NCBI GenBank assembly: GCA_035578155.1
Contig: JAPWDM010000001.1
Coordinates: forward strand, 10,205,543-10,269,542
Origin: Brachynemurus nebulosus
Taxonomy: Eukaryota; Arthropoda; Insecta; Neuroptera; Myrmeleontidae
Reading direction: 5' to 3'
DNA length: 64,000 nucleotides
The notes under the pieces were generated by a model that saw only the letters and a program-made list of their open reading frames with translations, was not told where the DNA came from and searched no databases. This document shows, one piece after another, positions 46,705 to 59,055 of the stretch; the first letter of the stretch is position 1; the number at the start of each line of letters is the position of its first letter. The position numbers were made by a program, and so were the translations under genes.

Positions 46705-47873
46705 ATTATTATTTATTTTACGTTGCTTTTTTAAAAACAAAAAATATATCTTAAAATATAAGATGGTCAGAGCCGGATTAAAAAAATTGTAAAGGTCTCC
46801 TTGTTTGACCCATATTTAGTATCAAGTTTTCCCTGTTAAAAACATTTCTGGTTTAAATTTATTGGCAAATATTAATTACATGGCTGAGATCTACCCACTG
46901 TTTTCGCAGCGAGATGTATGTACTTTCCACCCTGTATAACACGAACCGACTTTCGGTTTTTACACCAACTTCAGATAAAATACAATTATAAGTTACAGTT
47001 TATGCCAACTTTTCATTATAGTTTTTGTATGAACAGTAAATTGCAGGATGTTAAATACTGATAATGTTAAAGTTGGTTCACAAGTCTCCGCTAAATATTG
47101 CCTTGTTGATATACTTTCAATTGAGCAGTATTTCAGAAACCAGGGGAAAATAAAATTTACAAATTCGGCTTAAAAACTCATTTTGGTCGAAATGGTTTAC
47201 ATTGAATAAAATATATGGGTAGTTCTTCAAACTAGAGAATTTTGGACGGCCCAACGCATTTTGTATATTAATATTTTGAAAAATACATTTTTTCTAGCTG
47301 GAAACTGTAAACCGTTACTGCATCTAACTGGTCACTCAAAATAACCCGGTTTCGAAATATATTTTTTATAAAAAATGACACTTAAAATGTAAAATTCTCA
47401 TTCTCCTGGTATGTTTCCTCTCGAAAGTAAAACATAGCAGACTAAATAATTATTTTTTCTGAATGTATAAAAAAAAATTTACACTGCAGTAGTAATCTAT
47501 AATATTGGTACTTTTTTATTGTATAAATAATTTTTTTATATTTTCTTTAAGAAATATTCTATTGATTTTTGTTTCCCGAACTTTGCATCATTCTCCGATC
47601 AAACCAAAATATTTAAAAAATATAAAAAAATTATATTCCGATTAAATCATCGTTTGTCATAGTAATTAACTCAAATATAATAAATAAAATAAAGTACATG
47701 TTTTACTTAATTTGGGGTTGTGTCAATTAATTCAGTTAACATTATAAGTGAGATCGTACTCGGTCCAGTCAATTTCTCAGTATCCTGGTCAGCATTTTCG
47801 TGAAAAATACTGTGGATATAAGAAATTTTTTAGTTGTATGAGTTGTAACTATGCCGTATTGGAATAGCGGACT

Positions 47874-47879
<6 letters not shown>
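46705..47879. other. Dispersed repeat then unassigned sequence
   Basis: 46755-46920 is a diverged copy of 3235-3450 (AAGATGGTCAGAGCCGGATT, GAGATCTACCCACTGTTTTC). From 46921 on nothing is recognised. Confidence 0.45.
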
Positions 47880-47934
<55 letters not shown>

Positions 47935-47970
47935 TATATATATACATATATATATGTATATATATATATG

Positions 47971-48060
<90 letters not shown>
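47880..48060. repeat. (TA)n microsatellite
   Basis: 180 nt of TA with regular TATG/CATA interruptions at 47942-47990. Confidence 0.95.
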
Positions 48061-48064
<4 letters not shown>

Positions 48065-49068
48065 GTTATTTAGCCGATTTTTAAAGAATATTGAAGAATT
48101 CTCAGTCTCCTGGCAGCTCCGAAAACGGAGATTTAACTTAAATAATGTAAGTAAATTAGGTAAATGTCATTAAAATACTGTAATAAATGACTCCGTATAT
48201 TTTTCAATAAAAAATTAATTCCCATCTTTTTTTTTTGTATAATACCTATATACTATATAATTAATATAACTACTGATACATATTGTAACTACTAATATAA
48301 TAACTACTAATATAATATATAATATGTATTAAACTGTAGTAAATGTGACTTCCAATATTTTTTAATAAATAATAAATTCCCAATCTTTTTTTTATTTATT
48401 TAGTTATTTTTTCTTTAATTTTTTTTTTAAATTTTTTATTTTAAATTTTTTTTTTTAATATTTACATATATACACTATATGACTATTAATATAATATATA
48501 ATATATATTAAACAAATAATAAATTGTTTAATAATTAAAAATTTAATAATAAAAATAATAAAAATTGTTTAATAATAAAAATTAATAAAATGTTTAATAG
48601 TTTAATAAATTGTGCTTAATAATAAAAATGAATATAAGAAATTCTCTTGTGTTAGTTTTAGTTTTTGACTCATTTTTTCACTTTCCTGGATGTCTCTTTT
48701 TTTATAATGGCCATAAAATTTATAATTTATAATTTTTTGACTGGCCACTTTGAAATAGTGTTAAAAATGTCATTAACTTGAAATAAAACTACTTGCCAAA
48801 GCTTATGCATGAAAAATTTTCTTCTTTCGTTTGGAGAACTCCCCATATACGAAATGGTTAGAATAAGAGTTTTATTTATGCATTTTGTTTTTTAAACAAT
48901 AGAAAATTTAACAAGAGAATTTGGAAAAAATGTAAGATTAATAGTAAGGAGGGATAATATAATGTGTATTATATTTCATTTAACAAACTGGTGGTTTGAA
49001 ATTTTTATATCTTGGAAAAGTGCAGTGTAAAGCACGTACACATATTACTATAAAATGAAGAAAAAAAC
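48061..49068. other. No gene recognised; low-complexity AT
   Basis: 48240-48620 is nearly pure A+T with repeated AATAATAAA and TTTAATA words. No coding or RNA signal. Confidence 0.5.
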
Positions 49069-50966
49069 GCCGTGAGCAGCGGGGCCCCATCACGGTAGTC
49101 GAATTTTTCCCTTCATCTTCGGTATTGAATGTCTACAAGCGAAATGTGATTGAAAGTCTACAACCGAATTGTCATTTTGTTGGTTTCAAAACTGGTGATG
49201 AGTGTTCGGCTGATCGAGGCTTTAAAAAAAGGTTTTAAGTATTTAAGGGCTGTATCTCAGTAAATTTCAATTTTGTGCCGAAAACAGGTAGCAGAAAAAA
49301 AACCAACACAATTCGTACGAGGACATTCCTGCCCATGTTTATCCGCTAATTGCCTTTATGTTTTAGTTTTAAATATTAAAAAAGGACCTTAAATAGTAAA
49401 CTGGAAGGCCTTTATAAAGATATTTTTTCTTTCAAAAAAAAAAAAAAATAAATAAATAAATAAATAAATAAAAAATAAAAAATAAAAAATTATTTTAAAA
49501 ATAAGTAAAATCCAAAATTCCTACTTAATGGCTGACGAGCACCAACCAGGAGATTTTGTAACTAACTTAGTATTTTACTAAAAGAGTGAAAAATTGACGA
49601 TTTCAATTACTTTCTATACTAATGTAGTATTTTCAGTTGTGGAGTATTTTACTAAAGAAGTATTGAAAATATTCTCTTGAGAGTAAACAATCGCTGGTGT
49701 GCACCACTCTAGAGTATAATACTAAAGTAGTAAGTAAGAGAGTAAACAAAGCCAAAATATACTCCTACCCACTAGCAGGAGTATGTAAAAGAGTATCTTT
49801 AAAAAACATTGGTGACGTGCATTTTTGTGTCTTCTTTTCGGTTTATTTTCGTAATTGAACATTTTTTGGGGTTTTTTAATTACATGTGGTAATATGATAA
49901 TAAAATGATATTAAATATTACAGTCAGTTTCCAATTATTTGGGGGCAAATTAACCAGGCTGAATGTGAAAACCCACGCGCTGCATGCGTACCTATACATT
50001 TTTTTTTCTAAATAATTTTTAAACACAATTCAAGTAGAGAAAAAGAAAACTGATTAAAAAGTAAAGCAGTCAGAGGCATCAGATATTTTTATTTAACTTG
50101 GTACAATTATTACTTATTCATTTTTCTTTTCCTCTATTTCATCTTGTTTCCACCGTTTAGTCTGATTTTTAGGCAGTCTGGTTTTTTGATTTTTTTAATT
50201 AACTTTTTATGACTAAATTTTTTTTCAGTTTAATTTTGAATTAACCATGATTTTGATTTGTCCGTCCTTGTTCTCCCATTACTGCACCGAGTAATCGGTG
50301 TTGACTGTATTTTGGCAATATGAATGGTGTTTTTAATGAAGATAATACGTTTGAGTCTATAGTACGAACTGCTCAAGTTAGAAAAAACAGGCGTGTAAGA
50401 AATCAAGCTTTTTATTTGAGAATGGGGGGGGGGATGCGCACCATATAGAAAAAGTGAAAGAGATAAAATTTTTTTATTAATTTTCAAAATTTTCAGAAAA
50501 AAATTAAACTAAGAAACCAAAAATTTTTTCTCTAAAGATTTTTTGTTTATAGTGGATGCCACCCAAATCATTATTTCCATCTTTTTCTGATAAAATTTTT
50601 ATGTTATCACACATTTCTAATAACTAAAAGAGTATTTGGAGAAAACTAAAGTAGTTGAAACTAAAGAAGTATTCTGTGAATGAACTCTCCAAGCAAAACT
50701 AATGTAGTAAAATACTAAAATAGTATAATACTTCTTTAGTTCTAACTAAAGTAGTTTACAAAACTAAAGTAGTAAATTTCTCTGATTTGGTGCTCGTCAG
50801 CCTATATGTATGTATACATATAGAATTACCTATATGTAATATAATATGTATGTATGCAACTACCTACCACTTTGATAGTATGAGGTGCCTCGAAAATGAG
50901 CCCCATTTACCAAATTTCATCTCTTAACTTCCATAGGGAGGCCCTACACAAATTAAAAGGTGGCGG

Positions 50967-51028
<62 letters not shown>

Positions 51029-51155
51029 CATTTTTTTTCTACATATTCGTGTTCTACGGGTCCGAACACGGATAGCGCCCCTACTCTCGCCTCTCGCAGC
51101 TCTTATCGTATAGACTGTATAAGTCTAATTTTTCGGAGAAAATTCGACTAAAAAT
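49069..51155. mobile_element. Deleted copy of the M-L' complex, split by another element
   Basis: Module M (49069-49500, CGTGAGCAGCGGGGCCCC) is in the same orientation as at 8156, and the outer end of arm L' (50866-51155, ACTTTGATAGTATGAGGTGC to TTCGACTAAAAA, with (TA)n 50969-51024) follows. About 990 nt that lie between these parts at 8620-9609 are missing. A separate TIR element (49528-50803) sits in the gap. Confidence 0.7.
49528..50803. mobile_element. TIR element with subterminal CTAAAGTAG-type repeats
   Basis: Ends TGGCTGACGAGCACCAA and, reversed, AGGCTGACGAGCACCAA. The next 250 nt on each side are full of TACTAAAGTAGTA, CTAAAGAAGTATT and similar words in both orientations. Such subterminal repeats are typical transposase-binding arrays. 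A minus-strand ORF (50487-50230, 85 codons) has no recognised motif. No convincing target duplication was found. Confidence 0.75.
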
Positions 51156-51449
51156 GAAGTTGAAGACTTGAATGCTGTTGCTATAAAATTACAACAGTGA
51201 AGAACATAAGTACAAACCGTGTACAGAAGTATAACAATACAAAAGAAAGAACGTATAACACTGCTAAGCATTAGAATGGAATTTTCTCAATTCGTATTGT
51301 ATACTTACCTACATACTATTCACTTAACATATACAGATTATTTATATCTAACTAAGGTATTAAGAAGGCTCACCAGTCCAGAAATAAAATACCCCTGTCG
51401 CAGCATCTGCATAACATAGCGAATTTCCAAATCTTGGGCACTGGCGGAT

Positions 51450-51731
51450 TTCATCTAAGACCTGTACCTATTTAAAATAGTTTAGCTTTCTAAGAGTAAA
51501 AGAATTTTTAAAATCGGTTGGGTAATTAGTTTTGGTATTTTTGGGGACCCAAGAACCCGAACGAATTTTGTGCAGCATAGTTGTATCCATCTAAAATAAT
51601 TTAGTTCTCTAGCAATGAGAAATTTTTTAGCATCGGTTCGATAGCTTATTACTAGCGTTTTCGGATCTGCAAGATCCCGGCGGACCTCATTAAAAAATCA
51701 GCTCGACCGTATATTCTAGGCGTACTTTATG

Positions 51732-51823
<92 letters not shown>

Positions 51824-53850
51824 AACCCGTTGTGTAGCATTCTACGCCGCATTTGCATCCGCAGGACAGTTGTGGATCTCAGATAACACAACTTGTACCT
51901 ATCTAAAATAGTTTACCTCGGTAATAGTAAAAAGGTTTCAAAATCGGTCAGTTATTTTATTTTTGACACTTTTAGGTCCTACTGACACTTCAGACCTTAC
52001 ATAACGTAATCTATATGTATCTAAAATAGCTTAGCTCCCCAACAGTGAAAAAATTTTCAAAATCGGTCGGCTAGTTTATTTTTGACGCTTTTGGATCCGA
52101 TGGACCCTGGCAGACTTTACATAACGTAATCTATATTTATCTAAAATAGTTTAGCTCTGTAAGAGTGAAAAAATTTTCAAAATCGGTCGGTTAGTTTATT
52201 TTTACCACTTTTGGGTCCCATGGACCCTGGCGGACCCTAAATAACGTAATGTATGTCTATCTAAAATAGTTAGTTCCCCAACAGTGAAAAAATTTTCAAA
52301 ATCGATCGGTTAGTTTATTTTTGACACTTTTGGATCCCATGGACCCTGGCAGACCTTACATAACGTAATCTATATTTATCTAAAATAGTTTAGCTCTGTA
52401 ACAGTGAAAAAATTTTCAAAATCGGTCGGTTAGTTTATTTTTGACACTTTTGGATCCCATGGACCCTGGCAGACCTTACATAACGTAATCTATATTTATC
52501 TAAAATAGTTTAGCTCTGTAACAGTGAAAAAATTTTCAAAATCGGTCAGTTAGTTTATTTTTGACACTTTTGGGTTCTATGGACCTTGGTGGACCTTACA
52601 TAACGTAATTTATATTTATCTAAAATAGTTTAGCTCTGTAACAGTGAAAAAATTTTCAAAATCGGTCAGTTAGTTTATTTTTGACACTTCTGGATCCTAT
52701 GGACCCTGGCAGACCTTACATAACGGAATCTACATTTATCTAAAACAGTTAAGCTCTGTAACAGTGAAAAAATTTTCAAAATCGATCAGGCAGTTTATTT
52801 TTGACACTTTTGGGTCCTATGGACCGAGGCGGACCTTACATAACGTAATCGATATTTATCTAAAATAGTTTAGCTCTGTAACAGTGAAAAAATTTTCAAA
52901 ATCGGTCAGTTAGTTTATTTTTGACACTTTTGGGTCCTGTGGACCCTGGCGGACCCTAAATAACGTAATGTATGTCTATCTAAAATAGTTAGTTCCCCAA
53001 CAGTGAAAAAATTTTCAAAATCGATCGGTTAGTTTATTTTTGACACTTTTGGATCCCATGGACCCTGGCAGACCTTACATAACGTAATCTATATTTATCT
53101 AAAATAGTTTAGCTCTGTAACAGTGAAAAAATTTTCAAAATCGGTCGGTTAGTTTATTTTTGACACTTCTGGATCCTATGGACCCTGGCAGACCTTACAT
53201 AACGGAATCTACATTTATCTAAAACAGTTAAGCTCTGTAACAGTGAAAAAATTTTCAAAATCGATCAGGCAGTTTATTTTTGACACTTTTGGGTCCTATG
53301 GACCGAGGCGGACCTTACATAACGTAATCGATATTTATCTAAAATAGTTTAGCTCTGTAACAGTGAAAAAATTTTCAAAATCGGTCAGTTAGTTTATTTT
53401 TGACACTTTTGGGTCCTGTGGACCCTGGCGGACCTTACATAATGTATTCTAAATCTATCTAAAATAGTTTAGCTCTGTAACAGTGAAGAAATTTTTAAAA
53501 TTGGTCGTTTAGTTTATTTTTTACAATTATGGGATCAGTAAATCCTGGCGAAACTCATACAAGTCTAGTACTCTAACAGTAAGAAAAGGGTTCTAAGGAT
53601 CTCATATAACTTATGGCAGTCCGTAAGCTTCTTGCGGACATCATTTAATTAATTAATTCAAATACTTTAACTTACTAACTGTGAAAAAATTTTTAAAATC
53701 GATTGGTTAATTAATTTCTGGCCTTTTTAGGTCCCGAAAACCTTGACCTCACATAAAATACCTTAAATCCATTTGAAATGGTTTAATTTTTTAACATTAT
53801 TAATTATTAGTGGAAAAATTTTCAAAATCGATTCAAAATATTTTTCCGTA
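51450..53850. repeat. Tandem array, 120-bp unit, about 14 clear copies plus degenerate edges
   Basis: The unit is anchored by TTTATTTTTGACACTTTTGG, CCTATGGACCCTGGC, CTTACATAACGTAAT and GTGAAAAAATTTTCAAAATC. It is regular at 120 nt from about 51895 to 53520; both edges (51450-51720; 53520-53850) hold eroded units. A (TA)n tract (51735-51819) interrupts the left part. Variant units recur in blocks: the same variants appear 719 nt and 480 nt apart, showing duplication of multi-unit segments. Confidence 0.92.
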
Positions 53851-54399
53851 CATACATATGTACATTGTACATATTTTCTTTTGTTTCATATTTAATAATA
53901 TTTATATCATAACATAATCTTCAATTTCTTGTTTACTTAAAAATTCAATAAAAAAAAAAAAAAATTCTTCATTACATTAGCTTAGAAAATCTGTTTAATT
54001 TACATTTTTTAACATGGGATAGAACCATGCTAATTATAATGCAATAAATGAGAAACAAAACTCTATACATGTATGTGTGTTATATCATATATATGTGAAT
54101 AGTTTTCACTTGTTCTCACAAAATTCTTTAATAAAAAAGTGAAATATTTTTATACTTTATAAAGAACTGAGATATAAATATAAATTACTTATTAGACTAA
54201 CAAAGAAAGAATAAAAGTGAAAATTTACATTTTCTCGAAAAATACTTAAAATAGAAAGAAAATTATAAGAATATTTTCTTCATAATTTTTTTTTTCCTTT
54301 TCAACGATGTAAAAATTGAACTGCTTTATGATAGGATCGAATGATAAAAAATGGCCAGAAAACCTACTTCTAGGCATCCGACGTGTCTGGCTAACGAAC
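53851..54399. other. No gene recognised
   Basis: AT-rich, with A-runs at 53950-53965. Nothing that I can support. Confidence 0.4.
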
Positions 54400-54636
54400 T
54401 TAGCCAAGCCAATTCAGAATCCAGTCCGCACACAAAATTTCATAAGCGTTAGACGTTTCGTTCGAGAGTTATCGTGGGAACACATAAATATATATATATA
54501 TATATATACAAATTTTAGTGAATATCATTTTCGTATTCTAGGGACCTCAAAACAGATTTCTGCCATAGTCCCGGACTCCGATTGCGTCATGACACCTACT
54601 GTAATAGCTGAATTTCGAGTTTTCGAAATTCGCTAA
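54400..54636 (+). mobile_element. Hairpin-ended (Helitron/Helentron-like) element with (TA)n core
   Basis: The most complete copy: 5' block (about 54410-54482, TTTCGTTCGAGAGTTATCGT), short (TA)n core (54488-54508), 3' block, then hairpin GAATTTCGAG / TTCGAAATTC (54610-54631), G and CTAA (54633-54636). The 5' border is not defined. Insertion after CTAA meets A, not the T expected of canonical Helitrons, so a Helentron-type or other hairpin-ended element is equally possible. It is followed by an A-run. Confidence 0.6.
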
Positions 54637-54639
54637 AAA

Positions 54640-55055
54640 CAAAAAAAAAAAAAAAACAAAAAAAAAACAAGGTTTTTCATGATTTTTTTTTTTTAGATAA
54701 ATTGGACAATGAAAACAGATAAGAAATGATATCAGTTCTTTTACTAACTATTCAAGATTACAAAAATATTTTTTTTTTTATATTGACGTATACTAATCAA
54801 TATACATATATACATATAGTTAAGTATCTAAAAAAAAGGTGCTTCCACTTGTGACAAGATTTTGAAGCTCCGAGCATATGAGAAAAAAAAGTAAAAAAAA
54901 ATTCTTAATCTATATGAGTATGGTTATTGGCGGGATCAGAATTAGCAACTTTGCATGTATAGAAACAAAATGGCGGCAGTTTAAAAAAACTTTCTGAAAT
55001 TTTGCCATTTTTTTGGGATTAAAATGGTCATAAAATGGCTATACTGGTTGTGGTT
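54640..55055. other. No gene recognised; A- and T-runs
   Basis: Poly-A-rich 54640-54670, then AT-rich unique sequence. Confidence 0.4.
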
Positions 55056-56289
55056 TACACTCTAAGAAAAAAATGTACCGTTTTACTACTATTATAGGAG
55101 GCAATTAAATGCCTTCTATAATGACAGTAACATTACAAACCGTAATGTACGAAGGTGAAAATTACACCATCATGGTGTAATTATTACTCACTCATATGTG
55201 TAGTTTTACACATGTCGTACGTAAAATTACGGTCCAGGTGTGTAATAGATTACGTTTTATTTGTGTATTAACTACACAACAAGATGTAATTTTACACATT
55301 CAGTTCGCAATAGTGCGCAGTTAAACGTAAAATTACATCATATTAATGTATTTTTAAACCACGCCTGTACACCTGAAAATGTAATTTTACACACTTATAT
55401 AGTAATGTTTACACCCAGAAAAGTGTAATATTAATCCAACTGAATCACTCATTCTGATTCAATTCAACTGAATCAGTATGAGTGATTCAATTGTGCTGAA
55501 AAAAATAAACTGATTCAACTTAATTGAAAATAACGAATCAAAAAAGATTATTGATGGTTTTTTTACATAAATATTTATAATAATATGACGTATAGAATAA
55601 TTTGGAATTATATACAAAAAGATTCGAGATGTTAAATATTTTGCTTATTATGTCTAAATTTCTATATAAGTGTGTCGTATGATAAAATAATAATTTTTTT
55701 GGTAAATTTTAAAATAAACACTCCAAAAAAGTAAGATTATAAAAGTTTTATTATGAACGTTTACTTGCTTTCATGAACATAGGTAATCTTTATTTTGCAG
55801 CGTAACTGCCAATTAAACTGGTCAAAATTTTGAGATATGACTTTTTTTTACAATGCTTACGTTTTGCAGACACAACTATTTAAGCAATATCTTATAAAAA
55901 ATTTAATTGTAATTAGATTACAATGATAATATTAAAAACTTATGGATTAAAATTGTAGTTACATCATATCAAAAATATAGTTTAAGAAAATTAACTAAAC
56001 AATACTTAAATATAAGAAAAACAATATTCTGCTGACTCTTGCCATTCTTAGAACTTCGCAGAAAATGCATGCTGTGCTTTCATAGATGTCTTCGCCAATT
56101 CCAGTTTCTAAACAAATCAGAAAATAAGGGTTACTTAATTTTATAACCATTTTTGATTATTATATTTTTCTTTTTTTAATAACTATTTCACAGCAATTTA
56201 AAATTAAGAAAATTTCGCTTTCGCTACAAAATTACTTCTAGGCTATTTTAATGAATGTATAGATATTAGATTTTTGATTAAAAAACTCA

Positions 56290-56497
56290 CCAGCAAAGTG
56301 ACCCAGCGTGCTTATGGCACTGGCACTTCCGAACTGGTAGACGGAGGGTTTGAATTCCGTAGCCGGTTATATGCTGGCGAAAGTTTTCTGCTATTTCCCA
56401 TCATAATTCCAGATGAATATCGACATTATCCTCAAGAAGATGGTTGCAAACAGACACCTACCAAATCCTTATACCGCTTTTCTTGTCCTCCGCCCAA
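56290..56497 (+). mobile_element. SINE head, tandem copy 1
   Basis: Starts CACCAGCAAAGTGACCCAGC. Degenerate A box (TGACCCAGCGTG) and B box (GGGTTTGAATTCC). Broken at GTCCTCCGCC, where the next 475-bp unit starts. Confidence 0.8.
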
Positions 56498-56764
56498 TAT
56501 TCTGCTGACTCTTGCCATTACTAGAACTTCAGGGAAAATGTAGGCTGCGGTTTCACATATGTCTTCACCAATTCCTTTTTCTAAACAAATCAAAAAATAA
56601 GGATTACTTAATTTTATAACCATTTTTGTTTATTTATTTTATTTATCTTTTTTCAATAAATATTTCACAGCAATTTAAAATTAAGAAAATTTCGTTTTTG
56701 CTACACAATTACTTTTAGGTTATTTTAATGAATGTACAGATATTAGATTTTCGATTAAAAAACT

Positions 56765-56972
56765 CACCAGCAAAGTAACCCGGCGTGCTTAGGCACTGGC
56801 ACTTCCGAACTGGTAGACTGAGGGTTTGAATTCCGTTACCGGTTATATGCTGGTGAAAGTTTTCTGCTATTTCCCATCGCAATTCCAGGTGAATATCGAT
56901 ATCGTCCTTAAAAAGATGGTTGCAAACAGACACCTACCAAATCCTTATACCGCTTTTCCTGTCCTCCGCCCA
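56765..56972 (+). mobile_element. SINE head, tandem copy 2
   Basis: Same extent and break point as copy 1, 475 nt downstream. Confidence 0.8.
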
Positions 56973-57238
56973 ATATTCTGCTGACTCTTGCAATTACTAG
57001 AACTTCAGGGAAAATGTATGCTACGGTTTCACAGATGTCTTCACCAATTCCGATTTCTAAACAAATCAGAAAATAAGGGTTACTTAATTTTACAACCATT
57101 TTTGCTTATTTATTTTTCCTGTTGTCAATAACTATTTCACAGCAATTTAAAATTAAGAAAATTTCGTTTTTGCTACACAATTACTTTTAGGTTATTTTAA
57201 TGAATGTACAGATATTAAAATTTTGATTAAAAAACTCA

Positions 57239-57555
57239 CTAGCAAAGTAACCCGGCGTGCTTAGGCACTGGCACTTCCGAACTGGTAGACTGAGGGTTTG
57301 AATTCCGTAACCGGTTATATGCTGGTGAAAGTTTTCTGCTATTTCGCATCGTAATTCCATGATGAATATCGACATCGTCCTTAAGAAGACGGTTGTAGAC
57401 GGACACCTGCCAAATCTTTATACCGCTTTTCTTGTTCTCCGCCCATATCATCATGAAAAAGTTGAGAAATAATGATGTGAGTGACGTCCGTTACATACCA
57501 TTGTCTAAAAAACGAACGTTAAATTCCATTATTATTATTACCATTGTTATTATTA
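57239..57555 (+). mobile_element. SINE, tandem copy 3, reaching its 3' end
   Basis: 474 nt after copy 2. Continues past GTTCTCCGCCCATATCATCA through GATGTGAGTGACGTCCGT to the terminal ATTATTATTA repeats, matching the 402-750 copy. Confidence 0.85.
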
Positions 57556-57670
57556 CTTAAAAAACTCGATTTCCATACGTCGTTTCAATTTAAACCTGTT
57601 ATGAATTTATATTACTGTAAAGCAAAAAAAAAAAAAAAATTCGTTAAGTGCGTGTTCTTGACACGCACTA

Positions 57671-58379
57671 ACAAGTAAACGTCCCGAGGCCGGACCTATC
57701 GATTTTGATGAAACTTAGATATATTATAGAACACTAAAAAATAAGCGACACGTATTTTTCTTTATCGGCGGAAAAACGGTTTGAAGGCGTGAAATCGCCA
57801 TCCAAAAATTGGGGTAAAAATTTAATTTTTTAAATATCTCGAAAACGGTAAGAGATAAAGCAAAAGTTTAAATTGGCGATATTGCTCTTTTTTAAAGGGC
57901 TATCTATTGGTATACAATTTGTTCAAATTGTGTTAACAGGGGTGGCTGGGGGTTAAAATTTAGGGGTAAATTTTGCAAAAAGGGGGTGAAAATTAAACAA
58001 TATAAAAAATTTTTGACGTAGATTTCAAATCTGTAAACAAAATTTTTCTATTGTTTAATTTTCACCCCCTTCTTGCAAAATTAACCCCTAAATTTTAACC
58101 CCCAGCCACCCCTGTTGACACAATTTGAACAAATTTCATACCAATAGATAGCTCTTTAAAAAGGAGCAATATCGCCAATTTAAGCTTTTGCTCTATCTCT
58201 TACCGTTTTCGAGATATTTAAAAAAAAAATTTTTACCCCAATTTTTGGAGGGCGATTTCACCCCTTCAAACCGTTTTTCCGCCGATAAAGAAAAATACGT
58301 GTCGCTTATTTTTTAGTGTTCTACAACATATCTAAGTTTCATCAAAATCGATAGGTCCGGCCTCGGGACGTTTACTTGT
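57671..58379. repeat. 709-bp near-perfect palindrome (foldback element)
   Basis: Left arm begins ACAAGTAAACGTCCCGAGGC; the right arm ends with its reverse complement. Arms of about 330 nt pair with only scattered mismatches and leave a short unpaired centre of about 35 nt near 58008-58040. Landmarks GGCGGAAAAACGG, TAAGAGATAAAGCAAAAG and C/G-rich GGTTAAAATTTAGGGGT occur in both. Related single arms lie at 4130-4510 and 61680-61890. Confidence 0.92.
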
Positions 58380-59055
58380 AAGTAAGGGCATCTCAGTGAA
58401 AGTGTTAATTTATGATTTTTTGTTAACTCTATAGTTGTTTGTTAACTCTAATGTAGTAGTTTGTTAAATTTTATAATTATTCAATCACGTGTTCAATTCA
58501 ATCACACAACGATATTAATACGTCATCTTCGATGACAAAAAAACGAAATATTATATACCTACATTAATTAGAGTTTCTGTTGATTAAAATTTGATAAATA
58601 GTTGTAGGTATTTTGTTTCCCAAGTCAATAAATTTTAGTAAAAAAATATGTATAATCCTTTTATCACTACAGATTTTACCAATTTACAAGCATTATATAA
58701 TTTTTTAGACATATCTGAATGAAAGATATCTGAATTGTAGATAATGTTTTAATTTTCACAGAAATTGAGAACCCCCCAAAATAAATTATTAGTCAAATTG
58801 TAAAATAAACTTTTATCAAATTACATAACTATTTGTATGAAGCAAAATTAAAAAAATTAACTTACCTGAAATATTTTAAATGTATCATCAGGACAGCATT
58901 TTGGAAACAAACAAATTTATATTACAGTATTCTTTGCACATTATTCCAGAAGCCATTTTGACAATGCATATGAAAACAAAACACCAGTACACCACTATAA
59001 CACTGTTTTTGCAACATATCTAAAGATTAATTTATCATACACATTATAATTACAT
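58380..59055. other. Interior of the 4.4-kb element, no gene recognised
   Basis: AT-rich. On the minus strand TTTCAG|GTAAGT (about 58863) resembles a strong splice donor, but no convincing open frame precedes it. Confidence 0.3.

Larger units (their letters stand above)
56022..57443. repeat. 475-bp unit in three tandem copies
   Basis: Units start at 56022, 56495 and about 56970 with CAATATTCTGCTGACTCTTG. Each consists of about 265 nt of unique sequence and the first ~210 nt of a tRNA-SINE. Only the last unit continues into the SINE 3' end. On the minus strand, units 2 and 3 have a 63-codon ORF with GIGEDICETAAYIFPEV, which is a consequence of duplication; its coding status is unknown. Confidence 0.9.

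Noticed and set aside
51450..53850. CRISPR-like array
   Set aside because: The repeats are directly adjacent 120-bp units with no distinct spacers, in a eukaryotic genome.
56274..57454. Repeated ORFs on both strands of the 475-bp units
   Set aside because: Similarity between them reflects tandem duplication of DNA; they run through SINE sequence. I keep only a note on the minus-strand frame.
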